A stretch of DNA of 64,000 nt from Gari tellinella (GCA_922989275.2 OV277874.1:22308154-22372153), one strand, 5' to 3'; positions 50,540-59,751 are shown, counted from the first letter of the stretch. A program made the numbers and translations. Notes: generated by a model not told the origin, from the sequence alone.

Positions 50540-51054
50540 ACATAAAGGGAAGAAGACGTTATTTCTTTCCATTAAACGCGTTCAGGCTAAATTTATTAAT
50601 GCCATTGCAAATAGCTACAGTGGAGAATCTGTTATTCTGACGTCATTGGTGACGTCTTGCAGTGGAGAATCTGTTATTCTTTCCCGTTTAAACGCAAACG
50701 TACGCAAACGCAAAGCACTAAAACGTAGAAAAGAACAACTTTTGGACAATTCTAATGTTTCATGTTTAGCTTGGTGGCAAACAGTTTGGAGCCTGATCAG
50801 ACGCCGGGTTACCCGGCGTCTGATCTGGCTCCAAACTGTTTGCACGGCAAATAATAGTTTTAGCGTAAACGCGTTTATTGGGAAAGAATAACAGATTATC
50901 CACTGTAAGAGCCTGATCAGACGCTGGGTTACCCGCCAAACCCTTTGCAACTCAAAAAAAGAGAGAGAAATGGTCAGAAATGTAAGATAAAATGTAAATT
51001 CGTTTGCGTTTCGTATGCGTTTAAACGGGAAAGAAAAACGTTTTATTCAACTGT
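50540..51054. mobile_element. Old MITE A interrupted by young MITE A (A43)
   Basis: GAAGACGTTATTTCTTTCC, AACGCGTTCAGGCTAAATTT and GCCATTGCAAATAGC (50545-50615) are the left part of an old A. GAGCCTGATCAGACGCTGGG to CGTTTTATTCAACTG (50908-51054) is its remaining right part. A43 stands between them, within the outer palindrome arm, with TA at each side. Confidence 0.75.
50618..50905 (-). mobile_element. MITE A copy A43 with twin-CRE add-on
   Basis: Add-on 50618-50659 (TGACGTCATTGGTGACGTCT, with the following TA changed to TG) then a complete copy, 50660-50905. The TA between add-on and body has mutated to GC-type (CTTGCAGTGG), so the add-on is now less separable. Confidence 0.9.
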
Positions 51055-51177
51055 TGTTGCTTTTCTCACTATATAGCAACTAATTACAATTTTGTATCAT
51101 TTGACAGCTTGAGACATGCTTAATGAAATGTTGTATTGAAATTTTCAGACTGCAAGTTTGATTTTGTTCCCTGTATC

Positions 51178-51225
51178 ATCCTGCTTTAAGCTAACATTTG
51201 CTAGGATAGAGAAAACATATAACTC
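51178..51225 (-). mobile_element. MITE C scrap
   Basis: ATCCTGCTTTAAGCTAACAT and TTGCTAGGATAGAGAAAACA match the region next to the C hairpin. The rest is lost. Confidence 0.5.
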
Positions 51226-51301
51226 AGTTCCTATAATGCGTTATAAACTATCGTGATAGTATTGAAATAGTGAATACAACTGTCGATAGTCTTCGGTGAT
51301 A

Positions 51302-51544
51302 CAGTGGAGAATCTGTTATTCTTTCCCAATAAACGCGTTTACGCTAAAACTATTATTTGCAGTGCAAACAGTTTGGAGCCAGATCAGACGCCGGGTAACC
51401 CGGCGTCTGATCAGGCTCCAAACTGTTTGCCACCAAGATAAACAAGAATTATCCAAAAGTTGTTCTTTTCTACGTTTTAGTGCTTTGCGTTTGCGTTTGC
51501 GTACGTTTGCGTTTAAACGGGAAAGAATAACAGATTCTCCACTG
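51302..51544 (+). mobile_element. MITE A copy A44
   Basis: Complete, young-type TIRs. GCGTTTGCGTTTGCGTACG contains one extra GCGTTT unit in the subterminal block, while nine bases of the AATTATCAGAATTGTCC segment are missing. Confidence 0.92.
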
Positions 51545-51549
51545 TAAGA

Positions 51550-51970
51550 TTTTATCACTTTTGTTATTATCTAGAGCAATCCAATAGCCATTCCATTGAA
51601 ACAACTGTTTTAGCGTCTGTAGGAGGAAATGAGATGGATTTATTTGGTAAATCAAGTTAGCTACAAAATAAATTTTGAGCGAAAACATTCACCGTAGAAT
51701 CAAGTGTCTTATATATTATTAGTGTGTCGGTTGGTAGGTCAATGTTATTGGTTAGTTGGTTCCTTTGGTCCGTGGGTAATTGGACTAATTTTTCTTCAGA
51801 CAGAAAACAGATGACTGACACCGAGAAAATTTACGGGGAACCAGGATAAATGACATGTATAGTGATGGAGACGTCACTCTGGTTCCCGGTTGAATGAAAC
51901 TAAACGCAATTATTATCCAATCAAAAAACAAATAATAACATGTTTATGAAACTGTTGACGAATTATTTAA
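51550..51970. other. Unassigned, with a worn inverted repeat
   Basis: GGGGAACCAGG (51837) and CTCTGGTTCCCGG (51878) enclose about 30 bases with GTGATGGAGACGTCAC. It may be a degraded MITE. Nothing else is recognised. Confidence 0.4.
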
Positions 51971-51973
51971 ATA

Positions 51974-52320
51974 CAGTGATCCCTCCCTACAGCGATCCTT
52001 CGAGCAACGACTCGCTCTTAGCAACAACGCTTGCCGATGTTCCAAAGGCAAGTACGACTAATGCTTTCACTGCTGCATTATCGTCTGCTTAAAATTATCG
52101 TCTTTTTTTCTTACATACTGGACATTGTGACAAAAAACAAACCCACAATGACGAGTGGCAAACAGCTTTAATCAAGATCAAACGCCGCGTAACGCGGCGT
52201 CTGATCTTGATTCAAGCTGTTTGCAAATGTAAGCCAAAATGTTCTCTCTATCAACTCCCTCCGAACAACACACACAATCGTTGTCTCCCATTGGGTGTCG
52301 TTGTAGAGTAAGAGCACAGT
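51974..52320 (-). mobile_element. MITE family B, copy B19
   Basis: CAGTGATCCCTCCCTACAGC to GTAGAGTAAGAGCACAG. The outer palindrome arms are AGCTTTAATCAAGATCAAAC and GATCTTGATTCAAGC, with a tip CGCGTAACGCG. Confidence 0.85.
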
Positions 52321-52564
52321 ATGAGAGGCAAACAATTTAGAGATTGACCTTACGCCCGAGTTACTCATGTATAGATTTATGATATACCTATACCTACTCT
52401 GACAAAAAACAACAATATGTTTCACTTCGTAATAAAACACTTTTATTCATAACTTCTATGTAAAGTAAACACTTTTAAAGGACTGTTTCCGAAAGGTGAT
52501 TTCAAGCTATTCAATAGCCTGTTTTCCACGACCTGGTAACGCCTCGCCGTTAAGCTATCGCATA

Positions 52565-52852
52565 CAGTGGAGAATCTGTTATTCTTTCCCAATAAACGCG
52601 TTTACCCTAAAACTATTATTTGCAGTGCAAACAGTTTGGAGCCAGATCAGACGCCGGGTAACCCGGCGTCTGATCAGGCTCCAAACTGTTTGCCACCAAG
52701 ATAAACATTAAATATCAGAATTGTCCAAAAGTTGTTCTTTTCTACGTGTTAGTGCTTTGCGTTTGCGTACGTTTGCGTTTAAACAGGAAAGAATAACAGA
52801 TTATCCACTGTATGACGTCACTAATGGCGTCAGAATAACAGATTCTCCACTG
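52565..52852 (+). mobile_element. MITE A copy A45 with twin-CRE add-on
   Basis: Complete copy 52565-52810, then the 42-base add-on TATGACGTCACTAATGGCGT, CAGAATAACAGATTCTCC, ACTG (52811-52852). One CRE is mutated to TGGCGTCA. Confidence 0.92.
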
Positions 52853-52946
52853 TACCATAGTAGTTTGCAACTGACCAGCGAGGCCCTCACTAGGGGTAAG
52901 TTAAAATTATTAAACAATCATACTGTCATTTGCAAACATGTTGAAT

Positions 52947-53069
52947 CCACAGGGCCCCGACACGATTGCGTTTTGAGAGAAAAAATCGTCAGAAGGTATA
53001 TATAGAGTCTCTATATATACCTTTTGACAAATTTTTTTCTCAAAAATCAATCGTGCCGGGTCCCTGTGG
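52947..53069. mobile_element. Foldback element R with 6-base direct repeats
   Basis: TIRs CCACAGGGCCCCGACACG and the inverse CGTGCCGGGTCCCTGTGG enclose arms ending in AGGTATATATAGAGTCTCTA. TTGAAT stands on both sides (52941-52946, 53070-53075). The site is an old MITE palindrome (GCAAACATG..TTGAATCC). Confidence 0.75.
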
Positions 53070-53155
53070 TTGAATCCTGATCGGAATCAGGAGCCAATCG
53101 GGATCTAATGAGGATCCAATCTATTTGCCACTCATACTGACATTTTATTAAACTA

Positions 53156-53504
53156 CAGCGCTCCCCTCTCTTCAACGGCCCTCCCAACAACGATTCCCTC
53201 CTAACAACGACACTTGCCGCAGTTCCCTAAACAGGACATTTATGTCTAACGCTTTTACTGCTGCAATGTCATCTGCTTAAAGTTGTCGTCTGCTGTTTTA
53301 CGTAATATATATTTTGATGGAAAAAAACTTAATGAGGAGTGACAAACAGCTTGAATCCAGATCAGACGCCGCGTTACGCGGCGTCTGATTTGGATTCAAG
53401 CTGTTTGCAAATGTACGCCAATTTCCCTCCCGATATCGACTCCCTCCGAACAACGCACATAATTGTTGTCTCCCATTGGATGTCGTTGTAGAGAGGGAAC
53501 GCTG
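53156..53504 (-). mobile_element. MITE family B, copy B20
   Basis: Complete 349-base copy: CAGCGCTCCCCTCTCTTCAA to GAGAGGGAACGCTG. The palindrome is perfect apart from GATTTGGATTC in one arm. Every B block is in order, so it can serve as a reference. Confidence 0.92.
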
Positions 53505-53985
53505 TAAAAGCAAAATTTTCTAAATGTAATGAATATCAAAATACGTGTTAATAATTCTACCAGACGATAGACGTGAAGGTTTTAAAATACAGACGTTCTC
53601 TACCCCAAATTACCATTATTTTCCAGAGCAAATCCAAAAACGTTATTTGGTCGTTTAAAGGAAACGACACGTAGCGTTCACGTAATACAATATAACTCGA
53701 ACACTGATACAGATTATGTTTGAATGATAGAGCTTCAGTTTGAAAAAAAAACACTGCACTTCTTTTCATCTTCTGGCGAAACGTTCATGAATTTAGCAGA
53801 CGGTAAAAATGTAATCGGGCCTCACAATTAATTTTGTCAAACTACAAAATCCAATATTAGCACGGGATCCTGATTTTTCTTATCAGAGTTGGTATAGGCA
53901 TATCATAAGTGTATGCAAAATTTCATTATAATACGTCTCCTAATTTTAAAATGATCTCCGATTTATCGTATTTTTCTTGAACTGC
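53505..53985. other. Unassigned sequence
   Basis: A 70-codon minus frame at 53557-53769 has no domain I recognise. ATTTTAAAATGATCTCCGAT and other parts are AT-rich, without repeat features. Confidence 0.35.
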
Positions 53986-54168
53986 AAACGACCTATAGCT
54001 GATTTTACTTATTGTCGATAAGGTTTGACCTGTCGGTTTATGAATATTACGTCTTTTTCCGTAAGCTACTTTTATCTTCCGGAAACAACAATACAGTATA
54101 TAGTAAATAAGCCATTCAACGATGAATCGAATTTCATTATATTATCTGATAATGTAACTACAGTCGGT

Positions 54169-54232
54169 AATGGCTCAGTGGTTATGTGTCTGCACTACCA
54201 ACGCAAGGGTTATGGGTTCGGTACCCGATAGA
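54169..54232 (+). mobile_element. tRNA-like SINE head
   Basis: GGTAATGGCTCAGTGGTTAT has an A-box-like TGGCTCAGTGG, and GGTTATGGGTTCGGTACCCG a B-box-like part. Arm pairing is imperfect. Confidence 0.5.
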
Positions 54233-54374
54233 GTTAATGTCGTAATATTTCTTAATGTGTCTTTTTTTATAACTTTTGTATGGTAGACACATACAAACCA
54301 TGATATTCATGCAATTGCATAAAATAAAGTAAAGTGAACTTGCCTCAGGAAACTTGGATAGAGAAGTGCGTATA

Positions 54375-54619
54375 CAGTGTAGAAAATGTTATTCTCTCCC
54401 GTTTAAATGCAAATGAAACGAAAACGCATAGCATTAAATCATACAGCAGGACAATTTTCGACACTTTTTGCTATTCATGTTGATCTGAGTGGCAAACAGT
54501 TTGGCGCCTGATCAGACGCCCAGTTACCAGGCGTCTAATCTGGCTCCAAACTGTTTGCTATGGAAATAATAGCTTAGCGTACCAGCGTTATTTGGAAAAG
54601 AAAAACGTTTTCTCTACTG
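54375..54619 (-). mobile_element. MITE A copy A46 with changed core
   Basis: CAGTGTAGAAAATGTTATTC to GTTTTCTCTACTG. The core reads GACGCCCAGTTACCAGGCGTC: paired changes GGG to CAG/CCA keep the tip palindromic. It is nested in the composite unit. Confidence 0.85.
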
Positions 54620-54721
54620 TAGCAACATTACGTTATGCAAAGCATTCTCTGGCAAAAAGCACTCTTTGTTAAGTAAAATATATAATTATCGAAAAAACAA
54701 ACAAGACAACTGAAGCCGACG

Positions 54722-54800
54722 TTTACAAAACAGTGCCTAGAATCGAACCAACGACCCTAGCACTACGAGTCAATGACACTTGCTACACTGGCGTTTGATC
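54722..54800 (-). mobile_element. tRNA-like SINE head (minus)
   Basis: On the minus strand GCCAGTGTAGCAAGTGTCAT and CGTTGGTTCGATTCTAGGC (B box). It is opposed to the head at 54169, placed symmetrically within the composite unit. Confidence 0.5.
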
Positions 54801-55057
54801 ATCGACTGAAGTGTACTACCTGAAGTTTTCATTGATCTATAAATAAAGTATACGGAAAGTTCCGATGGTGCCAACGAGTGATGGACTGACAGGTCAAACC
54901 TTATTGATAATACCTCGCTATACGGTATAGGTCGCCATGCTCCGTCTTCAGAGGATTGGACCCCTAATGAGGTCGCACAAATGTTTTTTCACTTTCGGAA
55001 CTCTTCTGGGAGCGAACGGCACTTCTCGAGAACGTCCGATTGCTGTACGTAGAATAA

Positions 55058-55495
55058 AGTGTTCCCTCTCTACAACAACACACACCCACAGTGGGAAACT
55101 AATAATGTGTGTATTGTTCGGAAGGAGTCGTTAAAGGGAGGGAAATTGGTTTACATTTGCAAACAGCTTGAATCCAGATCAGGACTCTTCTAGTACAGGC
55201 ATTCTGAATCAGTCTACTATTGCATTTTTGAAATGACAACAAATACGAATGCAAATATCAAAGAGTGCAGGCCCTGATCAGAGGGCTCCTATTGGAGCCC
55301 TCTGATCAGGGTCTACAATGTTTGCATGTGTAATCAGTTATATCTACAGAGGGCTGTTGGGTTGAAAGGGTTAAGAAAAAACAGCAGACGGTATTGAAGC
55401 CGTGAAAAAGGCATAATTGTTTTTTTTGGGAACAGCGGCAAACGTTGATGGGAGGGAACCGTTGTTCAAAGGGATGTTGTAGGGAGGGAACACTG
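55058..55495 (+). mobile_element. MITE family B, copy B21, interrupted by an E-like element
   Basis: AGTGTTCCCTCTCTACAACA to CAGCTTGAATCCAGATCAG is B; GACTCTTCTAGTACAGGCAT then starts other sequence, and AAAACAGCAGACGGTATTG resumes B to GTAGGGAGGGAACACTG. The first half carries CACACCCACAGTGGGAAACT. The insertion lies inside the palindrome. Confidence 0.75.
55189..55374. mobile_element. MITE E-like element nested in B21
   Basis: GTGCAGGCCCTGATCAGAGG, tip GGCTCCTATTGGAGCC, CCTCTGATCAGGGTCTACAA and the end TTGAAAGGGTTAA. The palindrome is E-type but the right end resembles D (GAAAGGGTTAA). Confidence 0.65.
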
Positions 55496-55679
55496 GACCG
55501 ATATTGTTCCGATCGCATTAGGGGTCCTCAACCTTAATTGTATTGTTTCCCATTTAATTATAGGGGTTGAATGATATCCGATAGTATCAACCTATGGTGA
55601 TACATGTAGGTGAAGTCACTATAGTCGACTGACGATTACAAACTTGAACTACATGTATCAATACTAGCGGTGATCAATC

Positions 55680-55855
55680 AGGGATGCAGATAAAGAGAGT
55701 ATTTCAAAAACTAAAATCTTTATTTCTGTTTTAAACCCTATGGTGTCACCACTCATTAGAATCGTCTCGAAGAGACAATTTCTAATGAGCAGTAACACCA
55801 TATGATTTGGAACAGTATGAGTGAGAAATGTTGGATTTGTTCAGATTACTCCGCC
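55680..55855. repeat. Family P repeat, copy 2
   Basis: GGGATGCAGATAAAGAGAGT, AAAATCTTTATTTCTGTTTT, then the stem GTGTCACCACTCATTAGAAT with loop CGTCTCGAAGAGA. It has a better hairpin than copy 1. Confidence 0.6.
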
Positions 55856-56084
55856 TTATCTGGAATCCTGTATCAATACTATCGGCTAAAGTTGACGTTT
55901 TTATCTATAGTTTGACCTTTATAAATTTACTTTCATCGAAGAAACGTTGTTTGTTTACAAATAACTCTCTCCACGAGCAGTACCTGATTTTATTTAAGGT
56001 GGCGTGTCTTATTGCATTCCCAGTGTGTGTTTAAGTCTATTTAAGTCATTTTCCTACATATTGTTTTTAATATTGACGGCAGAT

Positions 56085-56300
56085 TGTGGCTTAAAGCAGG
56101 AATAAAGTAAAGGAGAATGCGCTTTAAGACGGTTGCTGATAGGAATTCCAATATACCGGTAATACAAAATGAAAATGAAAATTTAGACCAGCCGCCCCTT
56201 AGATCAAACATGGACTAATCCAATATATATGCATGTACGAATCCACCTGGCATAAATATGTTAATTCATTGATTGTCTACAGTACATATTCAAGTTGTGG
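56085..56300. mobile_element. MITE C scrap joined to family J
   Basis: GGCTTAAAGCAGGAATAAAG and GGAGAATGCGCTTTAAGACG are the left C arm; the sequence then turns to GGTTGCTGATAGGAATTCCA and CCGCCCCTTAGATCAAAC of family J. The join falls at the hairpin tip. Confidence 0.5.
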
Positions 56301-56326
56301 TAAGAGTTTCGCTGCCATCAAATAAC

Positions 56327-56493
56327 CATTACATAGAGGATATTGAATGAGTGTTTTTTCAGTAATGAATTTATTGAACGAGTTGGATAAAAATGATATT
56401 TTGCGAGCCTTGGCGAGCAACATATTATTTTTATCCAACGAGTTCAATAAATTTATTACTGAAAAAACACGAATTTAATATCCTATTTATCAC
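56327..56493. repeat. Palindrome with GCGAGCCTTGGCGAGC loop (family Q)
   Basis: Arms GTGTTTTTTCAGTAATGAAT and TTATTGAACGAGTTGGATAA pair in inverse. The loop GCGAGCCTTGGCGAGC recurs as GCGAGTCTTGGCGAGC in 61196-61350. A similar, shorter inverted repeat is at 57765-57885. Confidence 0.75.
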
Positions 56494-56499
56494 ATAAAC

Positions 56500-57125
56500 A
56501 CCAAATGACACGAAAAAATCCGAACGGTCTTACTTTCACTTTTGCCCTCGGCTCTTAGGTAAACGATTCGTCATAGGTGTTATTCGGGTTTATTCATCCG
56601 TGGATAAAAACACCAATCATATTAACGTAAAGAAAATCAACACCATTACGTTGTGAAAAGACTTCTCTGATACCACATTCAAATTTTAAATTAATATTTA
56701 AATTAAAGTTGTTCTAATTGACTAAAAATGATCATTTGACATTAAGAATCTAGTTTCGTTTTCAAAATAACGTCAAGACGTAACATGACGTCATTATCAT
56801 TGTAACGTCTAAATTTGAAAAACAGTCTGAGTCACTGTTAATACTAAAGTCTACGTAGTATTAAGTTTAGCCTGATTTGCAGCCTGAGTTTGCGAGACTG
56901 CTAGGGATAATGTTTCTAGGACACTTCGAAATGTTTCAATACCTAGTGGTGATCTATGTTTGTCTTGATTCTCTTAACTGATTTACAGTCGGCGTAGTAG
57001 TACATTATTTTGGTGATTCGAAAATTAGTATAAAATATATGCCCAGTGGGCCATACGATTTTTACGGCCCTCTATATTTTGCACGTTTATGTGATAAATA
57101 TGATTACTATACGAACGTTCTCTTA
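56500..57125. other. Unassigned sequence
   Basis: Contains several TGACGTCA/ACGTCA-like sites in AATAACGTCAAGACGTAACA and ATGACGTCATTATCATTGTA. No gene or repeat family is recognised. Confidence 0.35.
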
Positions 57126-57129
57126 CAAC

Positions 57130-57341
57130 TTAACCTTTTCACTCTCAATGACGCCATAAAGCGAGTTTGCAAACAGTTGGGAACCTGATCAGACGCCGCG
57201 TAACTCGGCGTCTGATCAGGTTCCAAACTGTTTGACATTCTTTTTAAATGTACTCAGTCATTTTGCCTTAAATTAAACATTAAAAGGATATTGAAGACAA
57301 CAACATTGAAGCAGACGCCAAAGAACCGGTGAAGGGGTAAA
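57130..57341 (+). mobile_element. MITE family D, copy D10
   Basis: TTAACCTTTTCACTCTCAAT to CGGTGAAGGGGTAA. Palindrome GTTGGGAACCTGATCAGACG with core GCCGCGTAACTCGGC. ATTGAAGCAGACGCCAAAG is the right block. Confidence 0.85.
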
Positions 57342-57344
57342 CAT

Positions 57345-57765
57345 CTCACGATTTATTTGGCAACGACACAGTTAAGACCGATTGTGCGTATAAGAAAGCC
57401 TCTCAGAAATGTTCAAATAAATTACCAATTAACCGTAGGATTTGATCACTCGTACTACATACACCGCATTTACAAGTCATTTTGATTATGATGCAGCACC
57501 GAATAAAGTGATTCATTCACAAACATTAACAGCCATATTGTAAAACTACATCCAAATTATAAAACTGTGTACCTTAACATATAAAAACCCTTAGAATTCA
57601 AATGAAAAATTCCAGTTTTCAATTAATTCTAGCAAATGTTTATATTTTCAATCATTAAGTTAACAAAACATTTAATAATGGCAAACAGTGGATATCATCG
57701 GACTCTTGAATAGGACAAGTGTTCTATTCACAGGTACACAACCTTTATTCCTATCACTCTCAATA
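57345..57765. other. Mostly unassigned; E scrap
   Basis: GGCAAACAGTGGATATCATC and GACTCTTGAATAGGACAAGT with GTTCTATTCACAGGTACAC (57679-57740) match the right part of E without its core. The rest is not recognised. Confidence 0.4.
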
Positions 57766-57769
57766 TAGG

Positions 57770-57885
57770 AGCTTACATGAGTGTTCATTATTTATCATTT
57801 TTAATAAACGAGTTGCCTGAAATAATTTTAGTCAATGAGTTTATTAAAAATGATAAGTAATGAGCACGAAAATAAGATTATTTTT
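57770..57885. repeat. Short inverted repeat related to family Q
   Basis: ATGAGTGTTCATTATTTATC and TTTTTAATAAACGAGTT pair with AATGAGTTTATTAAAAATGA and TAAGTAATGAGCAC. The loop lacks the GCGAGC motif. Confidence 0.6.
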
Positions 57886-58089
57886 ATCAAAGAACAATGG
57901 TAACACCTTTTTAATCCATCGATGCTGTAGTTTGAAGTATTTCTGCTATAAAGATGTTCCTCCAAAACCTGACGTTATTTACGTTAACGCCATCTCAAAT
58001 GGCGCTATTTGGTATCCCTCTACATGCAGCGCTTGTAGACTAAAAGGTTTGGCCGGAGCTCAAAAAACGATATTTCACTAGTGGATTGA

Positions 58090-58323
58090 GATTTTTTATA
58101 TAATGGCGTTATTTCACTCCCGGACCGCAAGTTATGTGATAAAGTCCGTTAGCAAACAGTTTGGGTCCTGATCAGACGCCGCGTCCCGCGGTGTCTGATC
58201 AGGACCCTAACTGCTTGGCACTCGTTTCGAAATATCGTCAGTCATATTACCTTATACCTTACCTTGAAACGATATTGCAGACAACAATATTGAAGCAGAC
58301 GACGCCATGGCGGTGAATGGATA
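58090..58323 (+). mobile_element. MITE family D, copy D11
   Basis: AATGGCGTTATTTCACTCCC, GTTTGGGTCCTGATCAGACG, tip GCCGCGTCCCGCGG, TGTCTGATCAGGACCC, TTGGCACTCGTTTCG, GAAGCAGACGACGCCATGG and CGGTGAATGGATAAA. Ends have lost TTAA. Confidence 0.75.
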
Positions 58324-58372
58324 AAGATGTTCTTGACAAATTTGATCATGAAAGGGTTGAATGTCGAGTATA

Positions 58373-58618
58373 CAGTGGAGAATGTGTTATTCTTTCCCAA
58401 TAAACGCGTTTACGCTAAAACTATTATTTGCAGTGCAAACAGTTTGAAGCCAGATCAGACGCCGGGTAACCCGGCGTCTGATCAGGCTCCAAACTGTTTG
58501 CCACCAAGATAAACAAGAATTATCACAATTGTCCAAAAGTTGTTATTTTCTACGTTTTAGTGCTTTGCGTTTGCGTACGTTTGCGTTTAAACGGGAAAGA
58601 ATAACAGATTCTCCACTG
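58373..58618 (+). mobile_element. MITE A copy A47
   Basis: Complete, young-type. CAGTTTGAAGCCAG in the left arm is a private change. The right TA has become GATA. Confidence 0.92.
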
Positions 58619-58619
58619 A

Positions 58620-59362
58620 TACATGCAGTTAGGGTTCCTTGTGTTAAAAATTGAAAACAAAGCTTACCTTTTTGACGTTGTATCTGGTCAGGATCCAAAC
58701 TGTTTGGTATTCGTATCAATATTATAACTCCCCAGGGACTTTCCTCTTGGGCTTAATTGTCATAGGGAATGTTTTCCGTTTATTAGACCGAAATGATCCT
58801 CTCTGCAAAGCACGTAAAGGAAGGCAGGTATGTGGTTATGATCCCCTCTGCTGCTAAGCAACGAATGAGACTAGACAAAATTATTCTACTGAAATCAGCA
58901 TCATCTCATCTCATCATCCCGTATCATTCATCGGCGCTATATGACCTATTATTAGTCGCAGTGCCGTGAAACACAACTTATGTATCCATCCAACAAAATA
59001 TGTTTACTGCCAAATTCCAACGCTGAACCCTTTGTGTGATATATTTTGTGAAAGAAGGTTATTAATTACAAACAATAATAAATATAACGACTCTCTTTAA
59101 ACAATTTAGCCTTAGCGATGAGTAATGTCATGCTTTACAACAATCTGTCATTTAATATTTTCATTACTTTGATTTGCGAAACGTTCAGTTTAAACGAAAA
59201 ATAATAAATTATGCAGCATGCATTTTCCACTATTCCCCCTCTATAAAGCGGTACAGTACCCTTTCGTAGTGTTGTGCTCTGTTTAAAAGTATGTTTTTGT
59301 ATAGAAACATATGATTACGGATTACTAACAGGTCAAGAATATTCTGATATTGTATATTTAGC
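58620..59362. other. Unassigned sequence
   Basis: CTGGTCAGGATCCAAACTG with TTTGGTATTCGTATCAATAT (58683-58725) is a lone right arm of a D-type palindrome. Otherwise there is no recognisable feature. Confidence 0.4.
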
Positions 59363-59364
59363 TA

Positions 59365-59610
59365 CAGTGGAGAATCTGTTATTCTTTCCCAATAAACGCG
59401 TTTACGCTAAAACTATTATTTGCAGTGCAAACAGTTTGGAGCCAGATCAGACGCCGGGTCACCCGGCGTCTGATCAGGCTCCAAACAGTTTGCCACCAAG
59501 ATAAACATGAATGATCAGAATTGTCCAAAAATTGCCATTTTCTACGTTTTAGTGCTTTGCGTTTGCGTACGTTTGCGTTTAAACGGGAAAGAATAACAGA
59601 TTCTCCACTG
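59365..59610 (+). mobile_element. MITE A copy A48
   Basis: Complete, young-type. Tip GGGTCACCCGG replaces GGGTAACCCGG, a compensated-type change at the exact centre, and one outer arm ends CCAAACAGTTTG. Confidence 0.92.
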
Positions 59611-59650
59611 TAAGTGGCCAATAGTTTGGAGACTGTTTAGAGCCGGGTTA

Positions 59651-59652
<2 letters not shown>

Positions 59653-59697
<45 letters not shown>
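59653..59697 (+). repeat. Poly(T) run of 45
   Basis: An uninterrupted T45. On the minus strand it would be a long poly(A), next to the retroposon tail at 59752. It may be unstable in length and is likely to vary between individuals. Confidence 0.95.
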
Positions 59698-59699
<2 letters not shown>

Positions 59700-59751
59700 T
59701 CATTTTTATTTTTAATATATAGATATAATATATAGTAATGTATTTATATTA

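Larger units (their letters stand above)
53988..54930. mobile_element. Composite 940-base unit with TIRs and two opposed tRNA-like heads
   Basis: Left CGACCTATAGCTGATTTTAC and GATAAGGTTTGACCTGTC pair with right GACAGGTCAAACCTTATTGA and ATAGGTCG. Within are a tRNA-like head on plus (54169-54232) and another on minus (54800-54725), and the A46 insertion. TTAAACCTT-like spacing suggests an inverted duplication of one SINE-bearing segment, or a larger foldback transposon. Confidence 0.6.

Noticed and set aside
577..59610. Regularly repeated palindromes as a CRISPR array
   Set aside because: Copies are dispersed, in both orientations, with TA or TTAA flanks and no regular spacers. The sequence is eukaryotic in character.
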